DNA of 64,000 nucleotides from Dipteris shenzhenensis (lineage: Eukaryota; Polypodiophyta; Polypodiopsida; Gleicheniales), in NCBI GenBank assembly GCA_047967505.1, contig CM106538.1; one strand, given 5' to 3'. The notes beneath the pieces were generated by a model. It was not told where the DNA came from and searched no databases. It saw nothing but the letters and a program-made list of their open reading frames with translations. Both the position numbers and the translations under genes were made by a program. Shown one piece after another: positions 55,110-64,000 of the stretch; within the stretch, counting starts at the first letter, position 1, and each line of letters opens with the position of its first letter.

Positions 55110-58100
55110 ATGGAGAGGCATGATATTGTGATTGTGTTAGATGAGGGTGTGGCTGAAAATCATGTGTTGGGATATGTTCATCTTAAAACCGGTGGTACCT
55201 ACAAGGACTTGAGAGAAGAGATCATCCTTGATAATCTCATCATAGATGAGTTTATATTTTTGGGAGGATCTAGGAAAATTCTAATAGGGGCCAAGCAAGA
55301 GGAGAGATGGATAGTTGATGTTGCAGAAGTAACCATCCAATTGAAAATGGAATATGATACACAAGGCAAACGCCAAAAAGTGGACTCAGTTGGAGATAGC
55401 AATAAAATGCAGCCAAAGTGTACAGTGTCTCCAGATTTATGTATGCATGATCTTGCTCAAGGGTGTGAGAGGTACAATATGGTGGATGATTTGACTACGT
55501 GTGGTAGTGTTTTTAAGAATTGATTGAAGAATCACCTTGCAACACCATCTGAGGTCAAAAAATGGCAGAGGGAGATTAAGATAGCCAAAGAAAAGTTAAG
55601 AGCAAAAGGCCGACATGATAGATTTGAGCTCATGTCAAAGGACAAGGATGGTAAAGCATTGTTTCAGATTTGGTGTGAGGAGTGTGATTGCTCTTATGGT
55701 CAAGGGGGTCCTAACACTTTGTATAATTACACACACTCACACATCAACTCAGCATCCCATATGAGGATTATTGGGTTATGTGAGCAAGAGAGCCATAGAA
55801 AAGATAGCCTTGGTTCATTGGATGACATTATGGAATTAGGAAAAGAAAAAGTAAATGAAGCAATGTTGGAGGTTTCAACCTTTGCAAGTGAGAGTAATGT
55901 GGTGTTTCAACTAGTAACAGAGACTATTGGAGATTATAGCACTCTATCAAAAGTCTATATAAGTTGCATGCTAGATAACAAGTGGATACCACTATTTCCA
56001 AAGACATGATCTCTACGACAATGCATGATTGAGCATATGAAATCCAAGCTACATATCACAAAGGCTAGTGGCATTGATTCTAGTAATCAAGTGAAGAGGG
56101 CTGGTGGTCGCCCATCCAAGGTGACAATTATAGATAAGAAGCAAAGAGATCTAAGTGGTTTTTTCAAGAAATGTTCTGCTAAAGGTAAAACTCACATGTT
56201 CTAGCTGTGTTTTCCATCAGCTTTGTATTTTCCAAGTGAACATTTTTTCTTATGCTCTATTGTTATGTTTTCTTATAGATAATGACACCTTGCAAACTGC
56301 CAATGCATCACGAAAGTCATCAGGTATTTCTCATATGCTTCTATTTTCAATCATTATTTCTGATTTTTTATAGAGATGTTAGGTGTAGCTAGTCATATGG
56401 CTTTTGGCTCTCTCTCCATTAGGCAAATTTTCAAGCTTCTATTTTCAATCACTATTTCTGTTTTTTTATAGAGATGTTAGGTGTAGCTAGTCATATGGCT
56501 TTTGGCTCTCTCTCCATCAAGTCTATTGGGAACTTAACAGATTCCTCCTTTGCTCACAGAGAGTAGCTTGCTTGCAACCTTGTGTTGGGGTTTTTGGCAA
56601 GGGTCATATAACTATGATGGGAATGTGGTTGACTTGAAGCCCTTTTTGGTTGATAGTAAGGGAGGTGGCAAATGGCACAATGAGCCAGCAACTAAGGCAA
56701 CAATTATGATGGGGCAACAGAGTTCATTGAAATTAATGGCAAATTCCGTCATAAGGATTGCAAGCGGATATGTTTGGAGGGAACATACTTTGATAATTTG
56801 CAGTGTGGTGCATGTGCTACTATTCCTAAAGAACGAGACTTTCGCATGCGAGTGTATTGACAAATTCGATCTTCAGACACTCATGGATCAAGAGACACAG
56901 GAGGTGGTAGACGGTTAGATTATTTGACTCATTTAGAGTTATTGAGAGTAGCAAAAACAAAGTCCACAATGGTTCGGGTATTGAAGAAGGAGATAGCATT
57001 CACAAGAACTGAAGTTGTTGCATTGAGCGTGAAGGTTAGAAGTCTTCGGGAGAGCACTATGGAAGCCATGGTGAGGAAAGATGTTAGAAAATTTTGTCAA
57101 GATATAATCAATGCTCATGAGCTAGGTCTGTTTGAGGGAAAGAAGGCATTGTGGAACTTTTTTGTTGACATTTCACAAAACATTTCAAGAGTAGGTCAAG
57201 GGAAGAGATATTCCAATACAACAAAGGAATTATTTGAGACTGTCAACATATGGGGAGGGACAAGGTTGCATAATTTCTTATCACTTAACCTTGGAGGTCC
57301 ACACATGTCCACCACAATTAGGTCCACAAGAAAAGCACTTTTATTTCGAACTGGTTTACAAGAGGATATATTTCAACATGCAAGAGAAGTTTACACTTAT
57401 CACATGATGAAGAAAGGTATACCCTTGGGTAGTGTGCCAGTTCTTCTAGCTGAGGATGAAACAGTTGTGAAAAGAATGGTGAGATGGGTGGCACGTGATG
57501 ATAATTTGGTTGGCTTTTGTGGTAAAAAGCTAGAACACACTTGCATTCCAGACTTTGTCGTGCAAGTTGGTGATGGTCAAGATGGATATCTTAGAGTTGT
57601 GGATGCTTTTCAACATAATGTGATTGCTCATTATGCAAGGGTATTGATAGTGAATCCTCTTCTTGAATGCTTGCCAAAGCTAGTTCTATTGGTGCAATTG
57701 ACATGTAATAGGTTTGATTCCATGTTTGTCAGAGAAGAGTGGGAGAGCATTCAGCTTTCTTGGAACATTTTTCTAAGGGACGTGGTAGGTCCATTGATAG
57801 GACATGCTTCAGATGGGGATAGTAGGTGCAGAAAGTTGATGTTGCAAGATTACTCTTCTTGTCAAGGTCCCAGGTTGTGCATTCCTTGGAAGGGTTGGCC
57901 CTTTACAGCACACATCACATTTGATGGGAGTATCAGTGGTTTGCATGATCAAGACTATATCCATAATGGAAAGAAACTTATCAATCCTTTGGATAGTGCA
58001 TCTAGGAGCTTGGTACTTAGTAGAGAGCTTGTGACTTTGAATCATGTAGCAATTGTATATCAATTATTCAAGGTTGATGAACATGGCTTGCAAGAAGGGG

Positions 58101-59747
58101 ATATTGAGAGGAAGGATAGACAAAATTGGAGAGCTGCACAAAGGATTGCTGCAAAGAAAGTACAAAAGTGTTTGAAGTTATTACAAGAAGGCTATGGTGC
58201 TCACCAAGAGCGGACATTGGGCACACGTATGTACTTATCAATAGTAGCATCTTACATTGATATTTTCTTATCACCTACCTTAGACTTGTATGGTCGTGTG
58301 AAAGCTGTAGGAAAGGTGTCTTTCTTTTTCAGGTATGTAGAAGTTGCTACCATTGCTATTAGTGATATATGAATAAAGGATTTTGAACATATTTCCAAGG
58401 TTTATGTGGCTAATACTCATGGTTCTTTCTATATGTAGGATTTGGCGCATGTGGATCACTAAACATGATGCATACTCCCTAAAGCAAAACTTTATCAGTA
58501 GAGAAACATTCATTGACATTCAATTGTCATGTCACTTTATGGTTCTCTTGATAAAGACCTTTAGGGAAAAGCATCCTCACTTGCACATACCCCTTTCTTG
58601 CACGGGATCGGATGCATGTGAGAATTTTTTCAGCAAGGTGGGTGGAATGGTTCGGAATGAAAGATGCTATGATGGCTTTGATTTGCTGAGTAGTACAGGA
58701 GCACTTAATAGAATAGCAGAGTTTCAAGCAGGTTCAATTCTTAAATTTCTAGCAGCTCATTCTAAACAAGAAAATATATGGGCTACTTTGGAAAAGGAGA
58801 ATGACACTCCTTTGGCCAACCTGGGAGACTATGCTTGTGTGACTAGTGACAACCATATGGTATCTGCATTGAAAGAGGGATTATTAGAAGCAAAGGCCAT
58901 AAGTGAGACACTTGGTATGCGTGATGAAACTTTTTGGAATGACTCATGGGAGGAGGGAGATCTCTTAGAACTCTTCAACCCTAATCTTGAATATGTGGAT
59001 GAAGATGAATCATTGGATGATGTTCTACTTATAGATGAAGATAATCACTTTGATAGTGGTGTTTGAGGTGATCTGGATGAGGAAATTACTAGTGAAAGTG
59101 AGCTTCATCATGTGATTGATTGTCTAATTGATGAGGAGGAGAAGGTGGCTAGTGAAATATCGCCATTTGTTGAAGTGGATGGGAAAGCCATTTCTAAAAG
59201 CACACTTGTCAGCCAATTGAATGGAAATCCCACACTATCTAAAGATAGATTAACAAGGGTGAAAAGTGGAGTGTATTTTTCTTTGGAGAAGAAGGCAATG
59301 ATTCATACAGGAACATGTCTTGGTATAGGATCTGATTGTGCAGTATTGTTTGAAAGCACATCAATAAGTGCAAACAAAAAGACAAGAGGAAAAGGAAAAG
59401 CTGGGAATACTAGTAAGGGTGATGTAAACGGCATGTGGTACCTTGGAAGGGTGGTAAGCATGAGGAGAAAGGTTGGAAATTGTCTAAAAGAGACAAGAGG
59501 CCCCTTTGATCTATTGGATAGGCCTTTGAATGTTCAAATTCATTTGTCATGGTATCAACAAGCAAAGGGAACTAGGACCTACACATATGACCTTGTTGAC
59601 AACCAATGTGTGGATTTGGAATCTATAATAGCCTTGGCCAATCTCAACTATGATCGACAAACAAAGAAATACCATCTTGATGAGAATGACTACAAACTTT
59701 TCAATGAATATGTTCAGGGCAGAAAAGGTACATTTTCTATTTTTTAA
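55110..59747 (+). pseudogene. P-superfamily-like transposase gene with introns, inactivated
   Basis: About 1,350 codons over several exons: 55110-56184, 56279-56323, about 56541-58332 and 58439-59747. Splice sites are GT-AG. The N-terminal exon has ENHVLGYVHLKTGGTY, then a zinc-finger-like C-x2-C ... H-x-H ... H (WCEECDCSYGQG ... YTHSHINSASH). A Cys-rich part follows (CKRICLEGTYFDNLQCGACA). The core has LLAEDETVVKR (Asp at 57455), VGDGQDGYLRVVDAF, GHASDGDSRCRKLMLQDY (Asp at 57812), QDYIHNGKKLINPLD, KVSFFFR joined by splicing to IWRMWITKHDAY, and TGSDACENFFSKVGG (Glu at 58620). The order DE-x-V-x-K, SDG, D-x-x-ENFF resembles P/THAP9 transposases; this is my inference. Breaks: TGA at 55521, 56007, 56858 and 59064 and a frameshift near 56700. 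The C-terminal part has GMWYLGRVVSMRRKVG. Confidence 0.7.
56336..56526 (+). repeat. Tandem duplication of about 95 bp at an intron-exon border
   Basis: CTTCTATTTTCAATCA to GGCTCTCTCTCCATT occurs at about 56338-56428 and 56437-56517. Each copy holds a branch/pyrimidine tract, TTTTTTATAG and the following AGATGTTAGGTGTAGCTAGT segment, so the acceptor and the start of the next exon are doubled within the P-like gene. Confidence 0.85.
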
Positions 59748-60197
59748 ATTTTTGTAAAGTTTATCCATTTTGAAGTCGTCCCTTCCCTTCCCTCCTTCCT
59801 AGTCCATTTGCAGCCCTACTGCTCCAATCTCTAATGTAGATGAAGGTAACATATGTTTTTGTTAATGTGCTTTCAATCCTTCTTATCACATAGGGATCCT
59901 AGGTTTGCAGCATGTAACTTGACAGGAAGCTTATGTTTGTTTTGTAGGATAAATTTGTTGGCAAGCTATGTGGCATGATGCAGCATTTATGAGAAGATGC
60001 CCATAGATGGTCAATGCTAAACTTATGGATTATAGACATGGATTGTAGACATGGATTTTTCGGGTGTTACTCTTGTTTAATTTTTAGTTTTTCTAGTAAA
60101 CATTCAAGATGCATTTTATGTTTTCTACTCTATCAAATTTTGGTTTAGATTCATGGATTGTTCAGGTGTTACTCTTGTGTAACTTCATATTTGCTGC
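59748..60197. other. 3' flank of the P-like gene
   Basis: No coding sequence. CATGGATT-TTCNGGTGTTACTCTTGT followed by AACATNCAAGATGC occurs twice (about 60049-60115 and 60151-60215), an older duplication of about 105 bases. Confidence 0.55.
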
Positions 60198-61131
60198 TAT
60201 TAAACATCCAAGATGCTTTTCAGCTTTCTCATTCTAGTGTTTGTTTTTTAAGGGAGAAGAAACTTGTTTATGTTAGTGTGTAATCATTCTTATATTGTAT
60301 ATATTGGGTCTACTACAGCTTTCTAGCTTGTCCGCCCCAATAACAGTGAATGTAGTTACTATCTACACTATTCTGAGCAGGTTTTGAGACTGTTGCCAAT
60401 TATGGGAAAGGATTTGGAGCTGTTTACCTCTGTATTTGGCAATACAACATTCAAATTAGTTCATGTTTTGCAAGTACAGGTCTGCATTGGAAGTTCAGTG
60501 AGGTTTGTGCATTGTTTAGCCAAGCATTGGCTAGTGGGTTAATGTGATTTTGTTGGTGCAATACCATTCACAGCATGTGAATCAGTGGGCAGTTTATGCA
60601 TACATCTAAGATGGTTCAGAATCAAAATCTGAATCTAAATTTGGGAGACGTGTTTGAAGTTTTGGCCTATTAAACATCTAAGATGCTTTTCTCATTCTAG
60701 TGTTTGTTTTTTAAGGGAGAAGAAACTTGTTTATGTTAGTGTGTAATCATTCTTATATGCTATATATTGGGTCTACTACAGCTTTCTAGCTTGTCCGCCC
60801 CAATAACAGTGAATGTAGTTGCTGTCTACACTATTCTGAGCAGGTTTTGAGACTGTTGCCAAGTATGGGAAAGGATTTGGAGCTATTTACCTCTGTATTT
60901 GTTGGCAATACAACATTCAAATTAGTTCATGTTTTGCAAGTACAGGTCTGCATTGGAAGTTCAGTGAGGTTTGTGCATTGTTTAGCCAAGCATTGGCTAG
61001 TGGGTTAATGTGATTTTGTTGGTGCAATACCATTCACAACATGTGAATCAGTGGGCAGTTTATGCATACATCTAAGATGGTTCAGAATCAAAATCTGAAT
61101 CTAAATTCGGGAGACGTTTGAAGTTTTGGCC
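60198..61131 (+). repeat. Recent tandem duplication, unit about 462 bp
   Basis: Unit 1 is about 60198-60664 and unit 2 about 60665-61131. The anchor GGGAGAAGAAACTTGTTTAT is at 60252 and 60714. The units differ at only a few bases plus small indels, such as TGTATTTGGCAA against TGTATTTGTTGGCAA. There is no long open frame. Confidence 0.95.
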
Positions 61132-61560
61132 TGGGAGGATAAATTGGATGGAACCAAGTATTCCATGTGGAGTTTTATGGTGAATAATGTGTTAGTTGGT
61201 AAGAGTATATGGGGCTATGTTAGAGGTGATGAGGCTTGTCTTGTAGATCTAGTTATTGCTTCTGCTACACCTTTGTAAGGAGGTAATGCATATGATATGC
61301 AGCTAGCTTCGATAAGGCCAGCTACACCTGTTGCTCCCATTGAGGATTAAAGGAGATGGGATTAAGGGATGCCCAGGCTATGCCACTTATAGCCTTGTCC
61401 ATTAAAAGGATCATCATACCTCGTATCTGTTCCTCCAACATACTTGGAGAATATGTATTGGGCAAGGAAGGAGGATAGGCTTACTTGAAAAGACATCTTG
61501 ATAGTATTTCAAGAGCTTTACTTATGGAAATACATTGGTGGATATGTATACTCTTTGTAG
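61120..61560 (+). pseudogene. Orphan copia gag fragment
   Basis: From the end of unit 2 there is EVLAWEDKLDGTKYSMWSFM then VNNVLVGKSIWGYVRGDEA, matching the copia gag start (KLDG-x-N-Y-x-x-W ... W-x-x-V-x-G). After stops, a shifted frame gives DAQAMPLIALSIKRIIIPRI then YVLGKEGG. The assignment to gag UBN2 is by motif. It differs from the gag of Copia-1, so it is another lineage. No LTR or pol is nearby. It is broken by at least two stops. Confidence 0.55.
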
Positions 61561-62229
61561 ATGTACAGTCAATACGTATGCAAAATGGTATAATGTTGCC
61601 TTGGTTAGCATGTCGATGTAGGTGATTAGCATGTAATGGATGTAATGCCAACAAATGAGTGCTCTTATCATCACTATTAGGCATGAATCAAGAACATCTA
61701 TTTTGATAGATGTAACTTTAACAAATGCTGTTATCATCATTATTAGGCTTGAATCAAGAATTACCATGCTAACCATGTATGGTAACAAGTGTGCGGAGGG
61801 TGTGCGGATGACAGATGGATGTTTGACAAAATATGATAGCCGTCTTATAGTCTTGTTGTTTGACAAAATAGGATAGCTGTCTTGACGTAGGTTTAAGGAA
61901 AGGGGGGGAGCACACTAGACTTTTTCTTGTACCTTATAAGCTTAAATAGGGGTGTTTTATAATCCTACATGGATCTTAAATAGGGGGTTTTCTTGAAGTT
62001 CATGCATGCAGGTGACGTCCCCCTTTAATGAAGAGTGAATCCCTCGGGGCTCTGATTCACAATAAAGAAGGACAACACAATTTACGCCACACGTCTAGAA
62101 TTGGCAATAGATAATTTGTTCTTTCCAAGAAATATGCAATGCACTTTGTGATGCCGCCTCCAAAAACAAACCAATTTCTTGAATTGATACTTGCATTGGA
62201 GATCCTCAAACTTGTGTAGGAGCAATTTC
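61561..62229. other. No gene; short duplicated segment
   Basis: ACAAATG-GCT-TTATCATCA followed by a TATTAGGC-TGAATCAAGAA segment occurs twice (about 61653-61700 and 61718-61765). The ORF 61655-61876 runs over this duplication and has no known domain. Confidence 0.5.
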
Positions 62230-62284
62230 CCATTGTCGAAGCAAAGAGAATGCAGTCAAAGATAATGCTTGAATACTTTCAAGG

Positions 62285-62510
62285 TGCCATCATACAGGGA
62301 CCTAAGGTAAAAGGATCTACACATGAGGCAGAAACTACATGAGGCGAGGCACAACATACAACCTTGGTTCAGGGTCATACAGATAAGAGAGGAAGTGGAA
62401 TGGCTGAGACACATGAGGTAGAAACTACAAGGGAAAAGACACAACATGAAACCTCAGTTTAAGGTCATATAGATGAGAGAGGAAATGGAGTGGGTGAGAC
62501 ACATGCGGTA
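62285..62510 (+). repeat. 96-bp minisatellite, about 2.3 copies
   Basis: ACATGAGGCAGAAACTAC (62322) recurs as ACATGAGGTAGAAACTAC (62410) and partly as ACATGCGGTAG (62500), with GGTCATA-AGATNAGAGAGGAA between copies. The repeat spacing is near a multiple of three, but stops occur in each frame. Confidence 0.7.
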
Positions 62511-62559
62511 GCCTTAGATGAGGGTGTCACACACATGGATGCTCACTTGGATGATGTGA

Positions 62560-63624
62560 CTCAATCAAGACTTTGGCCTAGAGAGTATCTCAGTTGTTGA
62601 TGGCACTAGAAAAAGTGTTGCTCCATCTTCCAAGAGATCTGGGACCTGCAAGGAGTTGGAAGATGCAGAATGCTTGGTTGTAGCACAGACTTCTGACGAA
62701 GTAGACTTAAATATAGAGGTCTCAGGTAACGAATTACTTACTGGGCAACCTGAATTGGTGTCAGAGTGCATCTCGGAATTTACCACTGAAAAGGCTGATA
62801 CTTTGTTTGCTTTGCAAAGTAATGCAGTGCCATCCTTTACTGCATCAAAGGCTACAACTGGTCTAGCAACTGAGATTGAGTTTCTAGCCCATACGTATGT
62901 TAGAAGACGTAAGAATCTAAAGCATCGATCTTCAGATAGTGCGGAGGGTATCACAAACCTGAAAGCACCTGCTTTGCCAAAGCATGCACAAAACAAAGAG
63001 CATTCATTGCCTGAAATTAAAGTAGATGTGTTTGGACCCTATGTGGGCAAAAATGAGGACAGGCCTATTGTCAAAAGAGCTGGGCAGGTGGAGAGATTCC
63101 TTTCAGTCAGAAATAGAAACAGTGACACAACTGTATATTGCATGAAGCTAAGTGGAAAAAGCTACAAGAATGCAGTGTATGTATCTGAAAGCTTTGTTTT
63201 GAAAAATTATCCTCAACTACTAAGGAATTTCTTGAGGCGGATGGATGATCTACATAGAGTGGATGGGAATTCAGGAGAGAAAGTGGACAGTCCTACCTTT
63301 GACCCCTTGTACCTTCAAGTTGACAGGATTGTTGCAGCTGAATAAAGAGGTCGCAAGAAATGCTATTTGGTAAAGTGGCATGGACTGCCTTATTCTGAAT
63401 CAACTTGGGAGTCTGAAGACACGATGCTCGGTGAGAAGGAGGCAATGAAACAATTTTTGCGGATAAATACAAAAGGTGCACCTCCAAGTAGCACAACTAC
63501 TTTCAAAGATGGCCGTGTGCTTCGGGACTATCAGAAAAAGGGGTTGGCGTGGATGGACCATAATTTTAAAAAACGCATCAATTGTATCCTTGCAGATGAG
63601 ATGGGTCTGGGAAAGACTATGCAG
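62560..63624 (+). pseudogene. CHD-type chromatin remodeller exon (tandem chromodomains plus SNF2 start)
   Basis: One long open stretch encodes a linker, then a first chromodomain-like segment (QVERFLSVRNRNSDTTVYCM with LSGKSYKNAVYVSES, about 63085-63200). A second chromodomain (LQVDRIVAAE, stop, RGRKKCYLVKWHGLPYSEST, 63313-63411) and the start of the helicase (LRDYQKKGLAWM, ILADEMGLGKTMQ, the Walker A-type motif I) follow. The exon ends at a GT donor after 63624. CHD proteins slide nucleosomes using ATP in the nucleus. The TAA at 63343-63345 lies inside the second chromodomain, so this copy should give a truncated protein unless the base is an error. The next exon was not found in the remaining 376 bases. 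It could be a degenerate gene, a transposon-captured piece or a real gene with an assembly error. Confidence 0.75.
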
Positions 63625-64000
63625 GTCAGTGTCCTCCTTGTTTTCTTGCAAATGCTAGGCCAAAGAATGTTTTGCAATGTCTCTTCTTAGGGGGGTGGAA
63701 GGTGCGATTGAAAGGCCATGTATGCTGCACTTTATGTTACTGTGATGGAGCTTTTTTAAATAATTATATACAAATATCAACATTTCACGTGCTTGATCAC
63801 TATGAGATTGAGAGAGTGTTTGAAAACTCAGAAACACAGAGAAACTCAATGGTCAATGTGTTCGCTGCTGGCCAGATGATTGGAAATTCATCTTTGGAGT
63901 ACCCTACCTATGACAAGGGGTCCTCCTCTACACCTGAGGTGGAAGGAATTGTTTTAGACTATCACGGGAATGCTTGTACACACCAAAATAATCATATTGA
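63625..64000 (+). other. Post-exon sequence with an open frame to the window end
   Basis: After the donor at 63625 there is AT-rich, intron-like sequence to about 63750. Then one frame stays open to the end (HVLDHYEIERVFENSETQRN near 63790 and SSSTPEVEGIVLDYHGNA near 63922). It does not match the SNF2 domain expected next, and no family is recognised. It may be an exon of another gene or chance. Confidence 0.25.

Overview
The window is nuclear DNA of a land plant. The evidence is an oligopeptide transporter gene with five GT-AG introns and plant-type protein sequence, Ty1/Copia elements with plant-type integrase, reverse transcriptase and RNase H, L1-type LINEs ending in a zf-RVT domain, a hAT fragment, and a CHD chromatin-remodeller exon. 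Very low gene density and decayed transposase families that I do not associate with flowering plants make me lean to a large-genome non-flowering plant (fern, lycophyte or gymnosperm), but the sequence alone does not settle this.

Layout. 1-7.4 kb: a protein-kinase-like relic, a probable LTR with a decayed primer-binding site, degenerate repeats, and copy A of a duplicated block (minus-strand coiled-coil ORF plus a nested 61+61 bp hairpin). 7.9-12.7 kb: a decayed DNA transposon of a family marked by WSDG..SQFK and HGKG motifs; its middle is tandemly triplicated and it is flanked by motif clusters of opposite orientation. 13-19.2 kb: 32-bp tandem repeat, RING-H2-like ORF, copy B of the duplicated block split by a ~240-bp satellite, and the same hairpin. 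19.2-28.7 kb: a hAT fragment, then Copia-1 (minus, rearranged and interrupted by a LINE and an AT-rich insertion) head-to-head with 5'-truncated Copia-2 (plus). 29-30.6 kb: an acidic ORF and a 42-bp minisatellite.

30.8-33.9 kb holds the only gene that looks intact, an OPT-family transporter of 746 residues in six exons. 37.5-39.8 kb is a GTGCTTTGG-type satellite, found again inverted at 51.3-52.2 kb next to a 52-bp near-perfect palindrome. 40-43.7 kb is internally deleted Copia-3 with both LTRs; 43.7-45.4 kb a second WSDG-family relic; 46.2-49.5 kb a 5'-truncated LINE with poly(A); 52.2-53.9 kb 5'-truncated Copia-4. 55.1-59.75 kb is a large intron-containing transposase-like gene that I place, by motif order, near the P-element superfamily; it has four in-frame TGA codons and one frameshift. 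60.2-61.1 kb is a recent 462-bp tandem duplication, followed by an orphan copia gag fragment, a 96-bp minisatellite and a CHD-type exon (tandem chromodomains plus start of the SNF2 ATPase) broken by one TAA.

Most coding sequence is therefore transposon debris at several stages of decay, with nested insertions giving a relative order of events. The most unusual items are the P-like transposase gene, the WSDG family with its triplication, and the two copies of the nested hairpin.
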